In this document: positions 46,975 through 56,040 of the stretch, one piece after another
How the letters are laid out: every line of letters starts with the position of its first letter
Numbering within the stretch: the stretch's first letter is position 1
Assembly: GCF_000221225.1 (NCBI RefSeq)
Contig: NW_006383030.1
Span: forward strand, 124,001 to 188,000
Direction of reading: 5' to 3'
Source of the DNA: Thermochaetoides thermophila DSM 1495
Lineage: Eukaryota > Ascomycota > Sordariomycetes > Sordariales > Chaetomiaceae
DNA length: 64,000 bases
The notes under the pieces: model-generated
Told to the model about the DNA's origin: nothing
Databases searched by the model: none
Seen by the model: only the letters and a program-made list of their open reading frames with translations
Program-made: the position numbers and the translations under genes

Positions 46975-49476
46975 ATGCCCCGCCCTACAGCCTCTGACCC
47001 CGACGCACCCCCCAAGCTCCTCCTCACCGGTGCCATCAACCCCTTCGCCCTGGCCGAGGCCCTGCTGCACCGCAAACTTGATTGGTCTGCTCCCGCAACC
47101 CGTCACCGCATACTGCCTGCGCTTCTGCAAACAGACTACGATGAGCTGTTTGACATGCGCTTTCGGAGTGTATTATACGCGGGTGTGAGGATTAATAACT
47201 TTGGTGGGGTAGAGAGGGTGCCTGAGGAGGAGGTTAGGATCTTTTGTGAAGGGGACGGGGAAGAAGAGGAGGAGGAGGGAAGGGATGACTTGAGTGGAGC
47301 GAGGAAGCTGGGCGATTTGAAAAGGATGATCGGCTTAGGTGGGGAAGAAATCGAGGAGTTGGGGGTGAAGAGGGCGGTAGTGTCGAACGGAAACTTGCAT
47401 GTGACGCTTGTATTGTCAGGGGAAGTGGCGGGTTGGGCGGGGAGGAGGATGAGTTGTGAGGAGATGACTGCTGAGATTAGGGAGCTCGCCACTCCTTACA
47501 GAAGGAACAGCCTATATAGACAACCAAGTGGTGAGAAGGAAGAGGAGCTATGGACACCGCCTGGGGGGAGGTGGATGGATGTCAGCGCATGGAATCATCG
47601 CGATGTAACCATGTTCACTAACCCCGTTCAGGGGGCGGCGCCGAATAGTTGGTTTGTCGCAGCGCTGATGAGTGTTGATTGGGCTGAACCCGGGAAGATC
47701 GAGAGGTGTGTGCCGAAGGGAGAAGCATGTCAGTACATGTACCCAGAAGACTTTAATGACGATAACACAGAAGGTCTTGGCGCCCTCGAAACTGAGTCAG
47801 TGGTCGGAGAAAACTATGGCGACTACAACGATACAAACAACCCTTGGCCTGAAGAGAAGCCAGCCTGCACGTTGGCAACAACCTTCTACTCCCAAGGAGG
47901 AGATAATGACGCTCCGACGGCCAAGATCACAGTCGACTGTGTCTTGCCGACCAACAGCACAACCTCTCTGCTCGTTTACTGCCGTCCCAGCTCCCTCAAT
48001 TACGCCTATCCTCCGACGCTTACCTCAGGCGACTGGCGTGGCGAGCTTTGGCCCGCGCTCTACGAGAAGGCTTTTGCCGTCTGGCTATCAACCGGCAAAA
48101 AGACAGTCCCATCCGAGTCTTCTTGCATGATCAACTCATCTCCAGCGCTGTCAGCAACAACCCCCGATTCTAACTTTGACCCTCCAGACGGCACAACCTC
48201 ACCAACCTCAAGTTCCCCGGCTACCTCTGAGACAGCTGAGTCAAACACTGCAGCATCCCTTCTCCCAGACCTAGTCCTCACCTGCCAAGGCGACCCGGTC
48301 AAGGCTCTCGCACAACTAACCTCCCGCCCTCCAATGTACTTCCACACATCCTGCCGAACAGCCACAGACCTGCTTGCTCTCGTCCGCTTACACTCCTCCA
48401 ACCTGCGTGTCACTACCCCGATGGTGGCATGGACTAGGCCGACAAGCGACGATGGCGCTTTTTGTAGGGGCGCTACGTTGGTGGGGAATATGGCGTATAG
48501 TGTTTTGGGATGGGCGACTAGGGGGTCGGCAGCGACCGTTGGGGATGAGGAGACTGGGACTGGGCTGAGTCGGAGTGCCAGTGTTAGGAGTATGAGCGGG
48601 ATGAGAGAGGGTGAGCTGGGCCGGTCTGTCAGTACTAGGAGTAGGAATGGGACAGCAGGGAGTGAGTTGGAGTGTTCGGTGAGCGTTAGGAGTATGAGGG
48701 GCGTCGTCCGAAGTGAGCTCGGTCGAACCAGAAGTGTCAGAAACAAGATCGCGACCGCGGGAAGTGAGCTTTGCCGCTCTTCGAGTGTTCGTAACCGCGC
48801 TAGCGCCATGAACAGGGTTTCGGATAGCACTCTCACCCGCTCTGTTAGTGTGAGAAACAGAAGCAGCAGTGTCTCCAGTCCTCCTATCGGTCTGGCCCGT
48901 TCTGACAGCATCCAAAGCCATATTGGCGCTTTGGCCCAAGAGCACCAACTTACTCGACACCGGGCTGCCTCCGTCTCCAGCGAGGCCGACGATCTCCCCC
49001 TCACCCGTCCACGGAGCAAATCAATGGGCAGTATGACTAGCGAAATGGTTCGCCGTCCCAGCCTGCGCAGCAGGACCAACCCTCTCTCGAACGACCCCGA
49101 TGTCATTCCCGAGAACTCCCCTGGACAGAAAAGCCGACCTAGCACACCGACCCGAAACCAAAGCCTTAGCATAGGCAACCCCGTAGCTGAACAGCCGGCA
49201 AAGCCAGTTCAGAAGCAGTTTATCGTGCTTCGTCACCCATGGGGAGTCACTCCTCCTTTGGAAGACCCTTACGCTAAGCGCTGGCCTACGAGTCCATTTG
49301 ATGGAGATGAGGTCGATGGGGCAAAAAAAGATCAAGAAGAGTGTCCTTATGGTGTGATTGTCGATGTAGATGAGGACTTTTGGCCACCAGTAGCGACATT
49401 GGATGAGACAAGCGTGTTTGCGGTTGAGATTAGTGTGTTTAAGGAATATTTTGCAGGATTGGGGTTGGCGAAGTGA
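46975..49476 (+). CDS. Calpain-fold pseudoprotease with an internal 17-residue Ser/Arg repeat
   Basis: Single exon, 833 residues. Residues 196-370 hold a calpain-type (C2) papain-like fold: PVQGAAPNSWFVAA (217-230) corresponds to the calpain QGxLGDCWFLAA, and ELWPALYEKAFAVW (357-370) to the WPxLLEKAYAK helix. AYSVLGW (507-513) corresponds to GHAYSV, and LRHPWG (752-757) to LRNPWG. The catalytic positions are changed: Ser225 for Cys, Met506 for His, His754 for Asn; the oxyanion Gln219 remains. An acidic run of Glu lies at about 93-101. Between the His-like and Asn-like motifs is an insert of roughly 230 residues. It has five Leu-x-Arg-Ser-x-Ser-Val-Arg units starting at 531, 548, 565, 582 and 599, then looser copies. 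A binding or scaffold role is likelier than proteolysis, by inference. Confidence 0.8.
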   Translation: MPRPTASDPDAPPKLLLTGAINPFALAEALLHRKLDWSAPATRHRILPALLQTDYDELFDMRFRSVLYAGVRINNFGGVERVPEEEVRIFCEGDGEEEEEEGRDDLSGARKLGDLKRMIGLGGEEIEELGVKRAVVSNGNLHVTLVLSGEVAGWAGRRMSCEEMTAEIRELATPYRRNSLYRQPSGEKEEELWTPPGGRWMDVSAWNHRDVTMFTNPVQGAAPNSWFVAALMSVDWAEPGKIERCVPKGEACQYMYPEDFNDDNTEGLGALETESVVGENYGDYNDTNNPWPEEKPACTLATTFYSQGGDNDAPTAKITVDCVLPTNSTTSLLVYCRPSSLNYAYPPTLTSGDWRGELWPALYEKAFAVWLSTGKKTVPSESSCMINSSPALSATTPDSNFDPPDGTTSPTSSSPATSETAESNTAASLLPDLVLTCQGDPVKALAQLTSRPPMYFHTSCRTATDLLALVRLHSSNLRVTTPMVAWTRPTSDDGAFCRGATLVGNMAYSVLGWATRGSAATVGDEETGTGLSRSASVRSMSGMREGELGRSVSTRSRNGTAGSELECSVSVRSMRGVVRSELGRTRSVRNKIATAGSELCRSSSVRNRASAMNRVSDSTLTRSVSVRNRSSSVSSPPIGLARSDSIQSHIGALAQEHQLTRHRAASVSSEADDLPLTRPRSKSMGSMTSEMVRRPSLRSRTNPLSNDPDVIPENSPGQKSRPSTPTRNQSLSIGNPVAEQPAKPVQKQFIVLRHPWGVTPPLEDPYAKRWPTSPFDGDEVDGAKKDQEECPYGVIVDVDEDFWPPVATLDETSVFAVEISVFKEYFAGLGLAK
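48565..48819 (+). repeat. Coding minisatellite, five 51-nt units, inside the pseudo-calpain
   Basis: Five consecutive units of exactly 17 codons encode SEL-x-RS-x-SVRS-like repeats (GELGRSVSTRSR, SELECSVSVRSM, SELGRTRSVRNK, SELCRSSSVRNR). Degenerate copies at spacings of 15-21 codons continue to about 49075. The repeat is rich in Arg-x-x-Ser and Ser-x-Arg, possible basophilic kinase sites. Confidence 0.75.
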
Positions 49477-50648
49477 GGGTCTCACGTAGGATAGATTTAG
49501 ATGAGAGATAGGACTTGGATTTGTCATCAAGCTTTTTCTCTTTTGATTTGATCTCATTGCTATCTTTTACAGACTCCATTAGCATCTGATGTGAGAGTTA
49601 GTTGAGAGCGGACTGCTCAGCCTCTACCGGGCTTCAACCTCAGCCATAATGATAATGATAACGGGTGACAGGCTCGGCCACAACATTTTGGGATCAGAAT
49701 CATATACAGATGGAAAGAAACGATAACAGTGCGAATTTGTGTTCTTGAGGGTAAATGATGTTGTTGCAGATTTCAGAAGCATGCCATCTTTACTCCTCTA
49801 CAAGTTCTCAGGGGCACCAGGCTGACAAAATGAAGGCTTTCAGGTTCCAGTTCACACTTTTCTGAAAAAATTGTTCAACTGCTAACAACTTACGTTTTCA
49901 TCAGCGAGACTTGCGAACTTGGTGAATAATGGACTGTAACTCTCCAGTGCGAATGTTGGGCATATGACACCGAACGATTTGAGATTGGACTGATGACTCT
50001 AGTCATATTGATTTTAACCAAGACAATATATTTAGGAACATTAAACAGAATCGACAACCCGATGACAGAGACTTATTAGCGTTAGGTATTAAAGCAAAAG
50101 CGACCTGTTGGAAAGCTTGACATCTATAAGCTTGTGAACGTAGATTGAAATGCATCAATCGGGATCAGAGAGGAACATGCAACCTTAACAAGAAAGGGGG
50201 CTTATTTCTCTTGAACTTAATAATTCCGTTGGAAGCAGTATGGAATAAAAGAGGATAAGGATGGAAAACACGAGGAACCAATTCCAACAAGCTATTATAT
50301 CAAGGAAGGATCACTAGTTGTCCCCAGACATATGTGAGTGAAATTCCGAAAATTTGGAGCAATGCGCTTGGCGATGTACCATTGAGATTCAGATTAAGAA
50401 CAATATGATTAAGAAAGTGCTCAATTTGGTAACATAGCACGATTAAACAATTGACATTATTGAGCTCTGAAGAAGCAAGTGGCAGTCTGTCCACCAGTGC
50501 CAGATAAGGGGGAGCCTGGAACCTCGAAGTGAAGAGCAGCAAAGGATTCATAAACATATTTTTAGTGCATCATCTTTATTGTGGAAAGTTAATGAAGAAA
50601 CATGAAAAAGGGCAAGACTTAGAACAAGCAAAAAATATAAAAACTGAG
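49477..50648. other. Intergenic, AT-rich
   Basis: About 1.2 kb between the pseudo-calpain stop and the tRNA. AT-rich, with no frame above 85 codons and no recognisable element. Confidence 0.5.
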
Positions 50649-50735
50649 TCCCCTCGACCGGAATCGAGCCGGTGACCTTTCGGTATCAGTAAATCGCTTA
50701 CAGCCGAACGTGATAGCCAACTACACCACAAGGGG
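50649..50735 (-). tRNA. tRNA-Tyr(GTA): tRNA-Tyr (GTA) with a 13-nt intron
   Basis: The 87-nt minus-strand gene folds as a tRNA. The acceptor CCCCTTG pairs with CGAGGGG (one G-U) and has discriminator A at 50649. The anticodon stem is TTCGG/CCGAA. The T arm CCGGC-TCGATTC-CGGTC is near-perfect, and the A box (GTGTAGTTGGC) and B box (GGCTCGATTCC) are intact. The anticodon GTA is at 50701..50699, followed by A37 and a 13-nt intron (50697..50685). The intron contains TTAC, able to pair with GTAA of the anticodon loop, as in canonical pre-tRNA introns. The C1-G72 pair and A73 are tyrosine identity elements. The intron-free length is 74 nt. Confidence 0.92.
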
Positions 50736-52218
50736 CTCTAATTGGTTGTTTGCAGTTTGCGTTGAAATTTTACTAAATAAAGTATTGAAAGGGGGTACTT
50801 AAGCAGTTGGTAATTCAACCTGATCGCGAAGCGCTACTCGAGCACTTCACAAAGGCTTGACTTCAGGGCTTCGTTTGCCGATAATGTTGGCCTATCCTTG
50901 TTTTGTTATACTGTTGCTCGTTGCGTGTGGCGACGACGTTCGCTGCTTGTTCTGCAGAGGCGCCACGGCAAGAGAACCCTATAAGATCGTGCTTACATCC
51001 TTCCAATCAAGATGCGACCCACATTAAACTCAACGTCGCTCACATGGTCGCAGGGAACCTTTGCGCTGCAATTATGTTTTGCTAGAGAGTCAACTTGGCG
51101 GTTAGACTTTTCCCCTGATTTCAGCAGATATCTTCCAGAGACTATCTCCAACTACAGTGCACGCTGTGGAGCTAGTGTCAAAGTCACATACTACTGTACA
51201 CAGTAGGTCTTGATGGTCATTGCTACCCTCCCCCATACTAGGCATCGATGTGAGATAGGCAAAAGATAGGGGTTTAAGCCCATGTACCAGTGAAGACTGC
51301 GACATCCGATCACTGCCCGAAAGATAGGTGACAGTCCAAAGGATGAGCTCTGCGACAACTAGCTAGCGGTGGGTTATCAATCGCAGCAATGTCCAACATC
51401 ACTGAAACAGCACCAATCTAGCGGTGTCAATGCCGTTGCCACGCACGCGGTCTGTCTGAGACACTCATCCAGTGATACCAGGACATAACGGACCGGCGGG
51501 ATGCCGTTGCAAATTCAAGTCCAGCACATCTCACAAACTTCTGCCCCATCTCAGCGAAGGGTAACAACTGGCAAGTTAACAACTCGACACCGAGTGGACT
51601 TTCCACCTTGAAGATTCGACTCATCACACCCTTGACCACCCGAGCTGGACCATCCGCGCTGAAAGACAAGCGTGAATCCACTTTCAGGCAAAATAGGCGC
51701 CGTCAAGGGTGTGAAGCGCATGCACGAAGGTCTAGGCCTGGACAGCAACAATTGGCGGTCGGCGGGACGCTTGGCAGCAGGGGAAGTCTCTATCGGCCTC
51801 TATAGCTAACTATGATCAGATAGAGACCTGTTTATTAGTAAAGAATGACGCGAGATGCTGGCTTCTGAATTTCGGTGAATCTCTTGTGTTTCGATGCACA
51901 GGCTGCGCTTCATCGGAGTCGGATAGGGCTTGTAGGGCCACCTGACCGCAACAAATGACACTCAGAATCTTGAAAGATAAGGTCACAAAATCGCAGTGGT
52001 TAACTCTGGATATCACATCAATGGTGGTGGCTTGGATGTGCGAGGGCGTTGGCGGCTGAGACGGAGAAAGAAGGGAGGGGACAATCGTGGCAATGCTGTT
52101 CTCTAGGAAGCGAGAATCCCACCGAGTTCTGACCGGCTTGGCGTGGCTAGTTGACAACAGCCAAGGAAACCAAGATCTTACTTGCTTCCCACTGTTGAAG
52201 CCGTAAAGATAATAAATG

Positions 52219-52757
52219 TTACCGGCCGTCGATCGACGGTGTCATCGTGGCATCCACAGCGAAGCTTGACCAGCTCGCTTCGATGGTGTTTTTTTCCGCT
52301 CCACGTGGTTCAGCCTTAAAGTTGTTAATAATTACGCCCGTCGGAAGATCGACGACGAGGAAATCCTGGCTCTCGGGTTTCGAAAGAATCTGATGGCGAT
52401 GCAATGGTAGCCGACTTCGGCTGGGACGCCAGAGGACGGCTGGGTCCGTATCATCGAAGTGCGTGATGACTCCATCAGGGGGTCGGTAATCCCGGTGGTA
52501 ATAACCGTACCAGTGTATCAGTATTGTATTACATGTTAGTACAGATGAAAGTTTTCTTCGTACGGTACTTACGCTGAGCTGAAAGTAGGGCTGTCCCTGA
52601 AACGGCGGCCAGATGTGTGGCTTGTGCGGCTACACGGGACACCAGAACCAGTGAAAGCGCGGAGATTCTAACCAGGAAAGGAAAGGCTCTTCCGGTGAGC
52701 CTATGGAGTGCAAACGGTCGAACCAGCTGGAAAGGCCAAGCGCAATGGAGATAGTGG
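52219..52757 (-). pseudogene. Probable gene relic with an internal stop
   Basis: On the minus strand one frame reads protein-like from about 52757 to the TAA at 52221..52219, broken only by TAG at 52632..52630. Upstream of the stop it reads WFDRLHSIGSPEEPFLSWL and RFHWFWCPV; downstream, PHIWPPFQGQPYFQL, HWYGYYHRDYRPPDGVITHF and QDFLVVDLPTGVIINNFKA. The TAG lies in a GTG-TAG-CCG context, consistent with a C-to-T change at CpA. A GTAAGT with a downstream TACTAAC suggests an intron that happens to be in frame. There is no clear start; another TAG lies further upstream. Family not recognised; a multi-exon intact gene is a less likely alternative. Confidence 0.4.
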
Positions 52758-53180
52758 AAAAAAAAGCCCGCTAGACTATTGGAAGCAAAATTACGGTTGC
52801 TAACGCTAAGCAGGAGACCTGACGAAAATACAAACGACGGCACCAGGAATTATCGAATTCTGCAGCACAGGGGTCACATCGGCAAGCGCTGCTGATGTTC
52901 AGCTTGCTCAGCGGGCGAGAGCGACGAAGAACCTGGAGAGGAGATGGACTGTCGGGAGGGCCGCTCCAAGTACGTGTGTTGAAGGGGACGGTCCAAGAAG
53001 AGCCTGCTCAGAGCGAACTCAGGGTTGAGAGATACGGCACTCATGCAAGTTTTGTGAGCTCTCCGCGGTTGATCGGCAACCTCTGGGACAAACGAGCATC
53101 CATCCAAGGAAATCAGATACGGATTAGCTGCTTGGGGAACTTGAAGTCCAGAGTTGCATTCTTGGTTTGCATCTGTTGTG

Positions 53181-53208
53181 GCGCCCAGCCGCCCAGCCGC
53201 CCAGCCGC
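53181..53208 (+). repeat. Short GCCCAGCCG tandem repeat
   Basis: About three head-to-tail copies of a 9-nt GCCCAGCC(G) unit within a GC-rich patch of the intergenic region. Confidence 0.6.
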
Positions 53209-54524
53209 TCAGGGGTCTGCCGGCACCAGCTTTGCGGCAGCGGTGTGGGGCCTGTAGCCGGGCCGTCGAGGCTGTTGGTTGGTTGAGCACAAGAACACCA
53301 AGAAAACCAAGAAAATGTTACTTGTACATACTGTGAGCAACCTGACAGCACAGCAACAATCATTCAGCTGCCCAGGCGGTCCGTTAACCTGAATAGGTTA
53401 TGAAATCCAGTTTTATTGCAGGTTTGCAGCTGAAGAGATCTGCTCCTTGAAGAGAAAGAAGAGGATATAAGCAGAAGCCGATGAGAGCTGCTTCATTTAC
53501 GCTCGCGAGCAATGGACAAAGTTTGAAGGAAAAGCAATCCTCCAGTTCCCCGATAAAATGAAGAACTGCTTAGCGTTTTCTAGAAGCACTCTTCGAAAAA
53601 GTCAAGGTGGGACTAAAGGGTTGTCGGTGCGGAACAGGCCAGGTGTGACCCCTGCAGTGATGAGCTCTGACTTCAACCATACCGCGGCGTTATGGTAACG
53701 GCAGCTGGAAGAACACAGCACTGAGAAACACAAAATGAGACATGTGATGGAATTTTTTCTTCGTTTAATGTATAGCAAAGTGCTGTTGTCCAATCTGCAC
53801 AGTAGAAGAAACGAGTTATGACCCTAGCACGCAGAGACCATTCGCTACCATTTGTTCGTTACCCTCGTTTCCTGCTTTCATTGAATTTTCATTCTTGGCC
53901 TCCTCAACCATTCAGGTGCACCCATGTTAGGGACTTGGCGTTGCTACACCGCGGTGTAAGAAGTCTGGAGACGCAGAGCGTAAGTTACAAACCATCTCGA
54001 AGGTACTGTAACGCTGGCAGAACAGCAGTACAGCAGCTGGAGCCAAAACTCAAAATGTCGGCACTTGGGATCCATTCTCTGCCACTGACGCCATTGCTGG
54101 TCTCTGATAGTCTCTCTCGTTTTCTGACCTCAGATCAGGTCGCATTCAGCCTGCCGAGCCTGTCATTCGTTGCTTTCGGCCCGGCCAACGACCTGCGTAA
54201 CAGCAGTCGTCCCTGATCTCTGGGGAACCCTACCTACAGCCCACGGCGACGACGCTCGTTATTCACCTGAACCCTACCGAACTGTACCCAGGTAGTGGTC
54301 CCGAGCGATTGGGTCCTGGTTGCATCGTGCTTCCAGGCAGAACTCACAGGCCGCCTCTGTCTGCTTGTCTGTCATCATCTGTCTTACCGGCATAACAGAG
54401 CGACAGGTCGCCGTCATCACCACGGCCCGTGTCTATCTGATCGACTGCTCGTCCCCTCACTTCCAAGTCCCAGCAGCGTAGCTGGCAAAGCTGCCGTCCC
54501 TCCGTTCCCCATTCAACCGTCAAC

Positions 54525-56040
54525 ATGCACAGCAACCGTGACGACCAAACCGGCGGTAACCCGGCGCCGCCGGAATCGACAATCCCTCAGCGCCCTGGCT
54601 CCCCTACGAATTCAGAAGGCGCCGGGCGCGACCCCTTTTCCGACGGCGTTGAATCGCGCGCCTCGAATCGCGAGAACGAGAAGATTCCCGGCGGTGCTAC
54701 AGCGAACCCCTTCTCCAGCCCATCAGTATCGCGTCCGGCCAGCAGTATTGGGTCGGCGTCAGTTATTGGAGGGCCCAGGTACGATAATGTGCCTAGGTAC
54801 TTCCACTCCAGGAGAGTAAAGAAGGGAGAGGTTGAGAAGCCGTGGTTGAAGAATAAGGATCCTAAGGAGAAGTGGGTTACGATTCTACCTATTCTGGGCA
54901 TTTTCATAGGGTTGGGTCTCTCGGGGTTGTTGGTGTGGGACGGTATCAAGAGTGTCGTGCATCACAAGTACTGTCTCGTGCTGGACGAGACGTTTCAGAA
55001 TGGGCTGGATCCGGCGATTTGGACGAAAGAGGTGCAGGTCAACGGGTTTGGGTAAGCACTACCCCAAGGAAACTACCTGCTATGCACAAGCTAACGACAC
55101 CAGCAACGGCGAATTTGAAATGACCACAGGCGGCGACCAAAACGTCTTCGTGCAAGACGGCAAGCTTATCATCCGCGCGATGCCCCAAGACGACGCGCTC
55201 ATGCAGAAAGACTACAAGATCGACCTACTCAAGGATGGCACTTGCACGTCGACTAACCCCGCCAACTGCATTGCCTGGACCAACACTACCGCTGGCAATG
55301 CTACCATCGTCCCTCCCGTCACCTCCGGCCGCATCCACACACGCAAGGGCGCTAGCATCAAGTACGGCCGCGTTGAGGTTACCGCCAAGCTGCCCAAAGG
55401 CGACTGGCTGTGGCCCGCCATCTGGATGATGCCGGTCAAGGACACGTACGGTGCGTGGCCGCGCTCGGGCGAAATTGATATCATGGAGTCTCGCGGTAAC
55501 AATTACTCGCACCCGCAGGGCGGCAATGATATCATTTCCTCGACTCTGCATTGGGGTCCTAACCCGGCCAATGACGGCTGGTGGAGGACCAATGTTAAGC
55601 GGCGGGCGCTGCACACAACGTATTCGGATAAGTTCCATACCTTCGGGCTGGAGTGGTCGCAGAAGTACATGTTCACGTATGTGAACACTAGGCTGCTCCA
55701 GGTCATGTATGTTAACTTTGACGAGCCGATGTGGCAGCGGGGCAACTTCCCCAACCAAGATGCCAACGGTACTCGTTTGGAGGACATCTGGGCCAAGACG
55801 GGGAGATACAACACCCCGTTTGACCAGCCGTTTTACTTGATTCTAAACGTGGCCGTGGGCGGCACCAACGGTTGGTTCCAGGATGGTGCACATGGCAAGC
55901 CGTGGTTAGATGGTTCTCCGAATGCTAGGAAGGACTTTTGGCTGGCGAAGGATCGTTGGTTGCCTACTTGGACCAACCCGCAGATGGAGATTACCCGGGT
56001 TGTTATGATGCAGCAGTGTGATGGAGATGAGGATCTTTAA
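54525..56040 (+). CDS. GH16 beta-glucanase/transglycosylase, type II membrane protein
   Basis: Exons 54525..55051 and 55104..56040, with intron 55052..55103 (GTAAGC, CTAAC branch, ACCAG, phase 2), give 487 residues. The cytosolic N-terminus (1-116) is Ser/Pro/Asn-rich. A single membrane helix at about 117-138 (WVTILPILGIFIGLGLSGLLVW) places the catalytic domain outside. The GH16 domain reads DETFQNGLDPAIWTKEV, then FEMTTGGDQNVFVQDGKLII, GRVEVTAKLPKGDWLWPAIWMMP, and the active-site motif GEIDIMES with Glu299 and Glu304 as nucleophile and acid/base and Asp301 between. It continues with TFGLEWS and YLILNVAVGG. Membrane-anchored GH16 members act on beta-1,3-glucan in wall remodelling; exact specificity is not readable. 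Confidence 0.92.

Larger units (their letters stand above)
50736..54524. other. Intergenic region of 3.8 kb with one probable gene relic
   Basis: Holds the relic at 52219-52757 and a short GCCCAGCCG tandem at about 53181-53205. From about 53820 to 54520 it is the promoter and pyrimidine-rich leader of the GH16 gene. Other frames (51430-51800, 52870-53290) lack domains. Confidence 0.4.

Noticed and set aside
48060..49178. 372-codon minus-strand frame
   Set aside because: Antisense of the Ser/Arg repeat part of the pseudo-calpain gene. The repeat itself keeps the reverse frame open.
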